A stretch of DNA of 38,503 nucleotides from Pseudopedobacter sp038237895 (GTDB taxonomy: Bacteria > Bacteroidota > Bacteroidia > Sphingobacteriales > Sphingobacteriaceae): assembly GCA_038237895.1 (NCBI GenBank), contig JBBRYE010000016.1:1-38503 (forward strand). The letters run 5' to 3'. The position numbers and the translations under genes were made by a program. This document shows, in pieces, positions 15,995 to 23,616 of the stretch. Numbering within the stretch: the first letter of the stretch is position 1; every line of letters starts with the position of its first letter. The notes beneath the pieces are model-generated. The model was not told the origin of the DNA and made no database searches. It saw nothing but the letters and a program-made list of their open reading frames with translations.

Positions 15995-17068
15995 TTATTC
16001 AATAGAGCCTTCTTTTAATTTTTCTGCATTTTCCGCAAATTGCAAACCCTCTAAAATTTCCGTTAAATCTCCATTCATAACTGCAGTTAAGTTGTAGGTA
16101 GTTAATCCAATACGGTGTTCTGTTACTCTTCCTTGTGGATAATTGTAGGTCCTAATCTTAGCTGATCTATCACCTGTAGAAACCATAGTTTTTCTTTTAC
16201 TAGCAATAGCTTCATTGTGTTTTGCCAACTCACGTTCATATAATCTGCTCCTTAACATTTCCATTGCTCGTTCTCGGTTACCCAATTGTGAACGCTCTAT
16301 TTGGCAAACCACCACAATTCCAGATGGTCTGTGTGTTAGTTGTACTTTCGTTTCCACCTTGTTCACGTTTTGACCACCAGCGCCTCCAGATCTTGAAGTT
16401 TGCAAATCCACATCCGCAGGATTAATATAAACATCCACTTCTTCAGCCTCGGGTAAAACAGCTACAGATGCTGCCGAAGTATGCACTCTTCCCTGAGTTT
16501 CCGTTTCTGGTACACGTTGCACTCGATGTACACCAGATTCGTATTTTAAAACACCATACACATCTTCTCCAAGTACCTTAAAAATCACTTCTTTATAACC
16601 GCCATTTGTGCCTTCCGTAACTTCTAAAGTCTCGCAGCGCCATCCTCTATTTTCACAATAACGTACATACATTCTATAAAGATCACCAGCAAATATTGCA
16701 GCTTCATCACCTCCAGTTCCGCCTCTAATCTCCATAATCGCGTCTTTTTCGTCACCTTCTTCTTTTGGGATTAGCATTAGTCTAATGTTAGCTTCTAATT
16801 CCTCCTTTTGGGGTAAAAGCAAATCTAATTCCTCTTTGGCCATTTCCCTAAATTCTGCATCTTTCTCATTGGCTAAAATGTCTTTATTAGAATCTATATT
16901 GCTAACCACATCTCTGTAAATAAAATATTGATCAACAACAAGCCCCAAATCTTTATATTCTTTACTCAATTGCGCAAAACGCTTTCTATCCTGGGTAACC
17001 TCCGGGCTACTCAGTTCAATTTCAACATCGTCTCTTCTTTGCTTAATTGCTTCTAATTTCTCTAACAT
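15995..17068 (-). CDS. prfA: Peptide chain release factor 1
   Basis: The 357-residue protein matches RF1, which reads UAA and UAG stop codons and triggers peptide release on the ribosome. The N-terminal coiled-coil domain is followed by the PxT recognition tripeptide P187-E-T189 in QRVPETETQGR and the catalytic GGQ at 231-233 in SGGAGGQNVNKVET. The PxT tripeptide, not SPF, separates it from RF2. The length equals the normal RF1 length. It is transcribed alone toward tRNA-Asp, and the upstream gap of 220 bases contains a repeat element. Confidence 0.97.
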   Translation of the reverse strand: MLEKLEAIKQRRDDVEIELSSPEVTQDRKRFAQLSKEYKDLGLVVDQYFIYRDVVSNIDSNKDILANEKDAEFREMAKEELDLLLPQKEELEANIRLMLIPKEEGDEKDAIMEIRGGTGGDEAAIFAGDLYRMYVRYCENRGWRCETLEVTEGTNGGYKEVIFKVLGEDVYGVLKYESGVHRVQRVPETETQGRVHTSAASVAVLPEAEEVDVYINPADVDLQTSRSGGAGGQNVNKVETKVQLTHRPSGIVVVCQIERSQLGNRERAMEMLRSRLYERELAKHNEAIASKRKTMVSTGDRSAKIRTYNYPQGRVTEHRIGLTTYNLTAVMNGDLTEILEGLQFAENAEKLKEGSIE

Positions 17069-17176
17069 TCTTTATTTTGAAAATAAGCCAGTGAAAATGC
17101 TGGCGGGCTCTATTATCTTAAATTATTATTGATTTTGAATCAATAAAATCAAGATTATCAAACTTAATAAATTATT

Positions 17177-17272
17177 ATTTAGGCGTTTTAACACGCTTTT
17201 CACTATATCTTTTTTTCTAATCCTTCGACTCCGCTCAGGAGAAAAAAAGGATGCCGCTTCAATCGTTAACGC
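17177..17272 (-). repeat. Dispersed intergenic repeat, copy B (inverted)
   Basis: Read on the minus strand this carries the blocks of copy A in the same order: GCGTTAAC, then GCGGCATCCTTTTTTT, then AAAAAAAGATATAG, then GTGTTAAAACGCC. The loop between the poly-T and poly-A blocks differs: here it contains the widely found sequence CCTTCGACTCCGCTCAGG (17222-17239 on the plus strand), absent from the other copies. It lies between prfA and the secreted propeller-like gene, both transcribed on the minus strand. Confidence 0.75.
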
Positions 17273-17288
17273 AAAAAAAACCGGCAAA

Positions 17289-18122
17289 TCAATCATTTTT
17301 AACAGCCCACAAAGTTATATCATTTTCCCTTAAAATCACTAATCTGCTAAATCTAAGGGATGCATCTGTAAATACCTTTTGGATAGGTAAATCAATTTTT
17401 GAAAGCTTATAGGTATTAATATTGTATTTCATAAATGAGCTATCCTTCATAAAATAAATCTCATTATCATTTACTTCAAAATTGCTTTTAGGAAATATTA
17501 CGGCAGTTTTAAAGAAATTACCAAAGCGATCAAAAATCCTCACACCTTCTTTTTTATCGTTAATATAAGTGTATTGATCATCAGTAAGCATAAAATTAGC
17601 CTGCATATCAAAGCCATTTCTTTGATAAATATTTCCGCTATTTAAATCATCAATAAAACTATTGGTTAGTTTTCTTAATTCTCTATTTATTTGATCATAT
17701 ATCCAAAAGCCATTATTATTTGCCGATGCCACCAACGTGATTTGCTGATTTGGGTTTTGATTAAAAGTGAATTTGCTGATTTCGCTCAAATTATTATTTA
17801 AAACAACAATTTGCTGGTAGCCTTCATAGTATAAAATTACCCTTAAAGGATCTGTTACGTCTAGTTGGTTTATTTCGCCAAAGGTTTTATTGGTATAATT
17901 CCATAGAAATTTACCTTGTGGATTAAATTTTAATAACTCGTTTTTTGGAGTTACTACAAACAGATTTCCTAAATTATCTAGGTTAACCATTTTTGCAGCA
18001 GTATCAATTTTAGTGATAAACTGATATTCTTGAGCGTCAACTTTTATAGATGAAAGTGAAATACTCATTATAAAGAGAATAATGATTTTTCTGAAAAAGG
18101 AAATATTTGTTTTCACCATCAT
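17289..18122 (-). CDS. Secreted propeller-like protein of unknown function, coupled to lpxH
   Basis: The 277-residue product has an N-terminal hydrophobic signal (about residues 10-30, ending KVDAQ). The mature part is rich in short beta-strands with repeated patterns such as GNLFVVTPKNELLKFNPQG, NNNGFWIYDQINRELRKL and EGVRIFDRFGNFFKT, as expected of a beta-propeller with weak repeats. No catalytic motif is visible. The start codon overlaps the end of the lpxH-type gene by four bases, so the two are translated together. That link suggests a periplasmic or envelope role related to outer-membrane assembly, but this is inference. Confidence 0.7.
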   Translation of the reverse strand: MMVKTNISFFRKIIILFIMSISLSSIKVDAQEYQFITKIDTAAKMVNLDNLGNLFVVTPKNELLKFNPQGKFLWNYTNKTFGEINQLDVTDPLRVILYYEGYQQIVVLNNNLSEISKFTFNQNPNQQITLVASANNNGFWIYDQINRELRKLTNSFIDDLNSGNIYQRNGFDMQANFMLTDDQYTYINDKKEGVRIFDRFGNFFKTAVIFPKSNFEVNDNEIYFMKDSSFMKYNINTYKLSKIDLPIQKVFTDASLRFSRLVILRENDITLWAVKND

Positions 18123-18880
18123 TTTTTAGGTTCAAAATGAAGTAATTCAAGTTTCTCTCCGTTAAATTTTGCATAGCTGGTAAAGTTTACCCACTCACCA
18201 AGGTTAATGTATTTTGTAGTCTCATCAATATCAATAGTTACTGGGAAATGGCGATGCCCCATAATTATATAATCAAAAGTACCATATTCTTTAAATAAGT
18301 TTTTAGAATATGCTTTTACCCAAGTTTCCTCTCTCTCTACAAATCTTTCGCCTTCTCTTTTGTTTCCTGCTAACCTGCTTTTTTTACTCCAATGGTTTGC
18401 AATTCCAATTCCTAAATTTGGGTGTAATCTTGCAAATAACCACTGGCAAAATTTACTCCTAAAAAAGTTTTTTAATAGTTTATAGGCATTATCACCTTCT
18501 CCTAAACCATCGCCATGATGCAAAAAAAATCTTTTTCCGTTTGCTTCTAAAATAAATTCATCACTTATAATGGTGGCGCCCAATTCTTTTTCAAAATAAT
18601 CAAAAACCCACATATCGTGGTTTCCTTTAAAAAAGTAAATTTTAATACCTGAGTCACTTAATTCGGCTAGTTTTCCTAGCAAACGTATATATCCTTTTGG
18701 AATTACAGTGCTGTACTCAAACCAAAAATCAAAAACATCGCCCATCAAAAAAACTGCTTTTGCATCGGCTTTAATAAAATCAAGCCACGCAACAATTTTA
18801 TGCTCTCTTTCTTTGCTACTTTGATAATTAGGAGCACCTAAATGAAAGTCGGAAGCGAAATAATAATGCAGTTTTTCCAA
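18119..18880 (-). CDS. lpxH: UDP-2,3-diacylglucosamine diphosphatase (lipid A synthesis)
   Basis: This is a calcineurin-like metallophosphatase of 253 residues. The motifs are in the expected order: D11-F-H13 in SDFHLGAP, GDVFDFWFE (D48), GNHDMW (N87-H88), HHGDGLGEGD (from H121) and MGHRHFP near residue 210. This set, with the ANHWSKKSR insert region, is typical of Bacteroidota LpxH, which cleaves UDP-2,3-diacylglucosamine to lipid X and UMP at the inner membrane. The start ATG lies at 18880, followed on the minus strand by the coupled propeller-like gene. The upstream gap holds repeat copy C. Confidence 0.9.
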   Translation of the reverse strand: MEKLHYYFASDFHLGAPNYQSSKEREHKIVAWLDFIKADAKAVFLMGDVFDFWFEYSTVIPKGYIRLLGKLAELSDSGIKIYFFKGNHDMWVFDYFEKELGATIISDEFILEANGKRFFLHHGDGLGEGDNAYKLLKNFFRSKFCQWLFARLHPNLGIGIANHWSKKSRLAGNKREGERFVEREETWVKAYSKNLFKEYGTFDYIIMGHRHFPVTIDIDETTKYINLGEWVNFTSYAKFNGEKLELLHFEPKK

Positions 18881-18960
18881 AAGGAGTTTGATTTTATAAA
18901 GGTAAAATTATCAAATTATTTATAAACCACTATAGGTTTTGCATTAGTCCTGCCCGAAAA

Positions 18961-19050
18961 ACAAGCGGGGATTGAAACGGCATCCTTTTTTTTGCCTTCC
19001 ACATCATGCAAATAACAAAAAAAGATATACTGTGAAGCCCGCCAAACACC
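18961..19050 (+). repeat. Dispersed intergenic repeat, copy C
   Basis: This copy has GGGGATTGAAACGGCATCC followed by a T-run and, after a loop of about 25 bases, AACAAAAAAAGATATACTG and AAGCCCGCCAAACACC. The CGGCATCC-poly(T) and poly(A)-GATATA blocks match copies A and B; the outer part differs, lacking GTTAAAACGCC. It occupies most of the 309-base gap between the divergent lpxH and DAC-like genes. The remainder (18881-18960 and 19051-19189) shows only A/T-rich DNA and the promoter-like box at 19176. Confidence 0.65.
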
Positions 19051-19189
19051 AAAAAAAAGAATATTATAGTTTATACAGTATAGTTGTGTTTAAAAATAAG
19101 AACTCATCTAGTAAAATGACTTAAAAAATTACTTTTCTCTTTCATTTTCTTTCTGATTGCTTTAAACAAAAAAACTAAATTTGAAAAAC

Positions 19190-20329
19190 ATGAACCAAAC
19201 CACTTATCAAGCAGCAAAAACAGCCTCTAAAGTTTTAGAAAATCATTTTAAAGATTTGATCGAGATTGCCTTGGAAAAAGGCGAACAAAAAATAGCTTCA
19301 ATTCCCAAGAGGGAAACGATAGAGGTAATTATTAATGTTGCTTTTTGGGCTAGTTTGAGAAAAGAGGAGGGAAGAGCGCCTAAGATTTCTATTTCATTTT
19401 TATCCCCAGAAGAAGCAGAGCAACCCTTACTTTTTGGCGTTAGGCTACCATTTAATACAAACACAATCACAAAATTGGCACCAGGTATAGAAAGAGCCGG
19501 AGTGCATTTAGGTGTTTGGGAAGAAAATGGTAGTATTTATATTTGGGGAACTACCTTAACAATTCCAGATTATTGCTTTGTTTTAGATGTATCTGAACCT
19601 GGCTTATTAGTAATTAAACACCGACGTTTATATGGTTTTGGAAAATACACCAATGTTGCCATTTTAAAAGGAGATGAAATTAAAATTATAAATAAGCAAT
19701 TTGGCTCTGCAAAAGACTCGCCTTCTGTGGTAACGGCATTGCTAGATTTAAACTCGCCTTGTTCCTGGAATAATGGTGTTAATGTTTTAATTCAGTTAGC
19801 TGTTTCTATGCGTAAACACCAGCAAGGGGGGATTTTATTGGTCGTTCCGCCTCGCTCATCAGATTGGAGAAAATCTATTGTTCATCCTTTAAGCTATCCG
19901 GTTTACCCTTCTTTTGGTTCTTTAGCGAAGCTTATGGAAGAGTATATAGAAGATAATACTGAAATACAATGGCGTGTAAAATTGTACAATGAAGTAGAAA
20001 ATATAGCCGGTTTAACAGCTGTAGATGGTGCAATGGTAATTAGCAGGGATTTTAATGTTTATACATTTGGTGCAAAAATCACTAGAAAAGAAGATAGTAA
20101 GGCTATAGATACCATTTTATATATAGAACCCATTGATGGTGGCGATGCGATAGAGAAATTTGTAGGAGACGTTGGTGGCACCAGGCATTTATCTGCTGCA
20201 CAATTTATTTATGATCAAAGAGATTCTTTAGCCATGGTGGCATCACAAGATGGACATTTCACGGTTTTTTCATGGTCTGGTGTTGCAAACAAAGTTCAGG
20301 CACACCGGATTGATACCTTATTAATTTAA
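19190..20329 (+). CDS. Protein with N-terminal sensor-like region and C-terminal diadenylate-cyclase-like domain (DACNV type)
   Basis: The frame opens at a TTG (19181), but the ATG at 19190 is preferred, giving 379 residues. The N-terminal ~270 residues are mixed alpha/beta with no motif I can assign with confidence; the overall form recalls the DACNV sensor proteins described in comparative genomics of nucleotide signalling. The C-terminal ~110 residues carry the two hallmarks of DisA-type diadenylate cyclases: DGA at 279-281 (LTAVDGAMVIS) and GTRH at 330-333 (GTRHLSAAQF), followed by a strand like that after the RHR motif (LAMVASQDGHFTVFSW). The third residue of RHR is leucine, so activity is uncertain. 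It is a soluble protein, transcribed alone. It may make, or once made, c-di-AMP or a related nucleotide. Confidence 0.65.
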   Translation: MNQTTYQAAKTASKVLENHFKDLIEIALEKGEQKIASIPKRETIEVIINVAFWASLRKEEGRAPKISISFLSPEEAEQPLLFGVRLPFNTNTITKLAPGIERAGVHLGVWEENGSIYIWGTTLTIPDYCFVLDVSEPGLLVIKHRRLYGFGKYTNVAILKGDEIKIINKQFGSAKDSPSVVTALLDLNSPCSWNNGVNVLIQLAVSMRKHQQGGILLVVPPRSSDWRKSIVHPLSYPVYPSFGSLAKLMEEYIEDNTEIQWRVKLYNEVENIAGLTAVDGAMVISRDFNVYTFGAKITRKEDSKAIDTILYIEPIDGGDAIEKFVGDVGGTRHLSAAQFIYDQRDSLAMVASQDGHFTVFSWSGVANKVQAHRIDTLLI

Positions 20330-20884
20330 TGGCTTTTTGAGATGGTTTTTTAAACGATCATCTAAGGTTTGTATTTTATCCATTTGTGATTGTTGTATCT
20401 CGAACAAATTTTTCATCTGTTCTGTAATTAACAGATCAATTTTTTCATGTAGGTTTCTTACCTCTATTTCTGATTTTAAGTTAACCATATAATCGTCTTC
20501 GGCTCTTTGCCTATCTTTAGCTTCTTTTCTATTCTGACTCATCATAATTACGGGAGCTTGTATTGCTGCAATAGTTGATAGGATAAGATTTAAAAGAATA
20601 AATGGATAAGGATCAAATCCTTTATTTAAATAGATAAAAACATTTAAGCACATCCACCCGCACAAAAAGAGCGCAAAAATGATGATAAACTTCCAACTGC
20701 CTCCAAAAGTGGCAACCTTATCAGATAATTTTTCCCCAATAGTGAGTTTAGTGTTTAAGGTATTACTTTCCAATTTTTTAGAGAGTAATTGCTCTTCTTC
20801 TACAGCTTTAACTACAATTTGATGTAGCTTATCAAGATTTGCATCATTGGTATGTAAAAGATTGTTGTATTTAGATTTTGACAT
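20321..20884 (-). CDS. DUF1003 membrane protein
   Basis: The ATG at 20884 (MSKSKYNNLLHTND) is preferred to an upstream in-frame codon that would overlap pepT; it gives 187 residues. The core is the DUF1003 signature: LSDKVATFGGSWKFIIIFAL, a first membrane helix through MCLNVFIYLN, FDPYPFILLNLILSTIAAIQAPVIMMSQNR, with two transmembrane helices in all. The C-terminal third is charged and probably coiled-coil (EIEVRNLHEKIDLL onward). The function of DUF1003 is unknown. The gene begins 14 bases after the pepT stop, so the two may be co-transcribed. Its 3' end overlaps the convergent DAC-like gene by nine bases. Confidence 0.85.
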   Translation of the reverse strand: MSKSKYNNLLHTNDANLDKLHQIVVKAVEEEQLLSKKLESNTLNTKLTIGEKLSDKVATFGGSWKFIIIFALFLCGWMCLNVFIYLNKGFDPYPFILLNLILSTIAAIQAPVIMMSQNRKEAKDRQRAEDDYMVNLKSEIEVRNLHEKIDLLITEQMKNLFEIQQSQMDKIQTLDDRLKNHLKKPLN

Positions 20885-20898
20885 AATTTTTTTTAAAA

Positions 20899-22140
20899 TT
20901 AAGCTTCTTCTTCCCAAATCATCGCTAAATTAATTATTGTTCTCACTGCGGCTTGCATATCTTGTTCAGATACCCATTCTTGCTTTCCGTGAAAGGCATG
21001 TTCGCCTGCAAAAATGTTTGGGCAAGGTAATCCCATAAATGATAATCTAGACCCATCAGTTCCGCCTCTAATGCTGCGTTTTAAGGGCTTTGTTCCTGAC
21101 CTTTCAATCGCTTTTAAAGCGTATTCACTAATTTTTGGATATTGTTCTATCACTTTTTTCATATTACGATATTGCTCAGTAATTTTAAAATCTGCATTTG
21201 CAGTTGGGTAATTCTCTAAAATTTTTAAAGCGATATTCTTCACTTCCTCTTCATGTGCTTTCAGTTTTTCATCTTCAAAATCTCGGATTATTAAATCAAT
21301 CTGGGCGTTGTCTACTTGTCCTTGGATGTTTACAGGATGTACAAAACCTTCTTTTTGATTGGTACTCTCTGGCGATAGTCGATTTTTTGGTAAGGCGGCA
21401 ATAATTTCTGAAGCAATTTTTATAGCACTTTCCATTTTTCCTTTTGCAAAACCAGGGTGCGCACTTACACCATTAATCAATATTTGCATACCATCGGCAC
21501 TAAAAGTTTCATCCTCATAAGATCCTAAAGTTTCTCCATCTATGGTGTAACCAAAATTTGCATTTAGTTTTTTAATATCCACATGGTTAACCCCTCTTCC
21601 AATTTCTTCATCTGGTGTAAATAAAATTTTTATCTCACCATGTTTAATTTCAGGATTGTTTATCAATTGATATGCTGCATCCATAATTTCTGCAACCCCA
21701 GCTTTATTATCGGCACCTAAAAGGGTAGTGCCACTAGCAGTGATGATATTATTCCCAATTTGATTTATTAAATCAGGATGCTCGCTCTCTTTTAAAACGA
21801 TAGAATGATCATCTGGCAAAACCAAATCCTCTCCTTGATAATTTTTATGGATGATGGGTTTAACGTTGGCTCCGCTACAATCTGGCGAAGTATCTACATG
21901 GGAGCAAAAACAAATTGTGGGGACGGTCTTTATTGAATTTGATGGAATGGTAGCATAAACATAACCCTTATCATCTAAATGCGCATCAGAAATTCCCATT
22001 TCTAATAATTCCGAAACCAATACTTTTGATAGGTCTTTTTGTTTCTCTGTAGAAGGTACATTTTTAGAATTTCCATCAGACTGTGTGTCTATTTTCACAT
22101 AAGATATAAAACGTTGTAAAACAGTATAGTTAAATTTCAT
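20899..22140 (-). CDS. pepT: Peptidase T (tripeptide aminopeptidase), M20B
   Basis: At 413 residues this matches PepT, a cytoplasmic dizinc peptidase that removes the N-terminal residue from tripeptides. Visible ligands and catalytic residues are H81 and D83 (SHVDTSP), D144 (GADNKAG), E178-E179 (TPDEEIGRG), D201 (TIDGE) and the late histidine in EHAFHGKQEW. The N-terminal SYVKIDTQSD and the RGGTDGSRLSFMGLP block near 355 are also typical of PepT. No truncation is seen. The next gene on the same strand encodes the DUF1003 protein; the upstream gene is divergent. Confidence 0.95.
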   Translation of the reverse strand: MKFNYTVLQRFISYVKIDTQSDGNSKNVPSTEKQKDLSKVLVSELLEMGISDAHLDDKGYVYATIPSNSIKTVPTICFCSHVDTSPDCSGANVKPIIHKNYQGEDLVLPDDHSIVLKESEHPDLINQIGNNIITASGTTLLGADNKAGVAEIMDAAYQLINNPEIKHGEIKILFTPDEEIGRGVNHVDIKKLNANFGYTIDGETLGSYEDETFSADGMQILINGVSAHPGFAKGKMESAIKIASEIIAALPKNRLSPESTNQKEGFVHPVNIQGQVDNAQIDLIIRDFEDEKLKAHEEEVKNIALKILENYPTANADFKITEQYRNMKKVIEQYPKISEYALKAIERSGTKPLKRSIRGGTDGSRLSFMGLPCPNIFAGEHAFHGKQEWVSEQDMQAAVRTIINLAMIWEEEA

Positions 22141-22260
22141 TTCTTTAGAATTTTGATTAACGGATTATTTAAAATATTTTTATGGCTTAATCTTGTTTTT
22201 GATAAACAAAATAAAAGATTAATTAATTAGAATTCTAGTTTTATCTAATATATAAATAGT

Positions 22261-23004
22261 TTGAAAAAAATAATCCTTACACTTTTATTATTTGGAGCAC
22301 TAAAGGCATATTCTCAAGCTAATTTTAGCAGAATAGCGGTTGGATTATCTGGCGGTTATACAAGTAATTTTACAGATTTTAGCTATGGCGCAGGTGGTCC
22401 AACACCTGGTTTTGAGCCAAATAAAACAATTTTTATTAATAAATCTCAAGTTTTTGGAGGGTCTTTAGATTATTATTTTGCTCCATTTATAATTGGAGGA
22501 ATTGAGTATAACAGTGTAGAGCTAAAAGATGGTACTGATAAACATGGTAGAGCTTTCATATCAAAATTTTCTTCTATAGAAATTAGAGGAAATGTTGCTG
22601 TTGGGCAATTTATTGATTATTCTTATAGCCCATTTTTATATGCCGTAAGAAATGTTAACGCAGGTTTAGGAATTGGATTTATAAGTGGATCTAATAATGT
22701 AGGGAATTTTGGTTCAGGTACTTTTCCTAGTCGCCAGCACCCGGATGATTTAGGTAAAAGTAAATTTAGCGGTGTACTTTGTTTTCCTGTAACAATTGGA
22801 TACAATATAAATGTTTATGACGCTTATCAAGAAACTAGATTGGTAATTGGCCTTAATTATAAAATGAATTTCACCCTATCTGATGATATTGACGGTTATG
22901 CCGATGATCCAAGAGTTTTTAGTAATAAGAGTAATGATGTTTACACATCACTTGGTGTTTCTGTAAAATTCCTTTTTGGTCCAAAAGGGCTTTATTTCAA
23001 ATAA
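22261..23004 (+). CDS. Outer-membrane beta-barrel protein, TTG start
   Basis: The 247-residue product starts with MKKIILTLLLFGALKAYSQ, a clean signal peptide; its initiation codon is TTG and no in-frame ATG lies before the peptide, so a TTG start is well supported. The mature part alternates glycine/aromatic-rich strands (VGLSGGYTSNF, VFGGSLDYYFAPFIIGGIEYN, RLVIGLNYKMNFTLSDD) and ends VSVKFLFGPKGLYFK, consistent with an eight-stranded or similar outer-membrane barrel. No ligand or family beyond that can be named. Three bases separate it from the MmcQ/YjbR gene, so it may head a short operon. Confidence 0.75.
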   Translation: MKKIILTLLLFGALKAYSQANFSRIAVGLSGGYTSNFTDFSYGAGGPTPGFEPNKTIFINKSQVFGGSLDYYFAPFIIGGIEYNSVELKDGTDKHGRAFISKFSSIEIRGNVAVGQFIDYSYSPFLYAVRNVNAGLGIGFISGSNNVGNFGSGTFPSRQHPDDLGKSKFSGVLCFPVTIGYNINVYDAYQETRLVIGLNYKMNFTLSDDIDGYADDPRVFSNKSNDVYTSLGVSVKFLFGPKGLYFK

Positions 23005-23007
23005 TTT

Positions 23008-23358
23008 ATGAATATTGAAACCCTAAGAACTTATTGCTTAAATAAGTTAGGGGCAACAGAAAGTTTTCCTTTCGGGAATGATACGCTTGTTTTTAAGGTA
23101 GGTGATAAAATTTTTCTGCTCACCAGTTTAGAAAATCCTATTAGCTTTAATTCTAAATGTAATCCTGAAAAAGCTATCTTATTAAGAGAATATCATTCTG
23201 AAGTTATTCCTGGTTTTCACATGAATAAAAAGCATTGGAATACTGTGTTTTACAACGGAAATCTATCAGATAAAATATTATATGAAATAATTGATAATTC
23301 CTATCAACTGGTTTTTGATAGCCTACCAAAAAATTTACAACAAAAAATTAATATATAA
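23008..23358 (+). CDS. MmcQ/YjbR family protein
   Basis: This 116-residue protein matches the MmcQ/YjbR fold (double-wing, CyaY-like): YCLNKLGATESFPFGNDTLVFKVGDKIF at the start, GFHMNKKHWNTVFYNGNLSDKILYEIIDNSYQLVFDSLPK at the end. Members are annotated as putative DNA-binding proteins, but the function is not settled. The length is normal. The stop codon shares its last base with the ATG of the next gene, so translation is coupled. Confidence 0.9.
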   Translation: MNIETLRTYCLNKLGATESFPFGNDTLVFKVGDKIFLLTSLENPISFNSKCNPEKAILLREYHSEVIPGFHMNKKHWNTVFYNGNLSDKILYEIIDNSYQLVFDSLPKNLQQKINI

Positions 23359-23594
23359 TGAGTTGGATAGAAAAAGAGAATAAATTAGTTAAAGATTTTA
23401 AGTTCGAAAATTTTATTGAAGCTTTCGCATTTATGACAAAAGTTGCTTTTGTTGCAGAAAAAATAGGTCATCACCCAGAGTGGAGTAACGTTTATAATAA
23501 AGTCTCAATCATGCTTTCTACACATGATGCTGGCGATATTGTTACAGATTTGGATAGAGAACTAGCAGCTAAAATTGATAAGTTTACATCTTAG
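23358..23594 (+). CDS. 4a-hydroxytetrahydrobiopterin dehydratase (pterin-4a-carbinolamine dehydratase)
   Basis: The 78-residue protein contains the PCD catalytic signature: EKIGHHPEW around residues 34-42, followed by a tyrosine/valine strand, H in STHDAG and D in VTDLDRELAAKID. It regenerates the pterin cofactor used by aromatic amino-acid hydroxylases by dehydrating the 4a-carbinolamine. It is somewhat shorter than the usual ~95-110 residues, lacking part of the N-terminal strand, which is common in this family in Bacteroidota. The start overlaps the preceding stop by one base. The hydroxylase partner is not in the window. Confidence 0.9.
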   Translation: MSWIEKENKLVKDFKFENFIEAFAFMTKVAFVAEKIGHHPEWSNVYNKVSIMLSTHDAGDIVTDLDRELAAKIDKFTS

Positions 23595-23616
23595 CTGTAT
23601 TTTAAAACTTAAATTG

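Noticed and set aside
20885..20917. Upstream start of the DUF1003 gene overlapping pepT
   Set aside because: The in-frame ATG at 20884 lies just after the pepT stop and gives a normal family N-terminus; the added residues look unrelated.
23575..23616. Upstream start for the M14 peptidase
   Set aside because: It would overlap the pterin dehydratase gene and bury the signal peptide that begins at the ATG at 23617.
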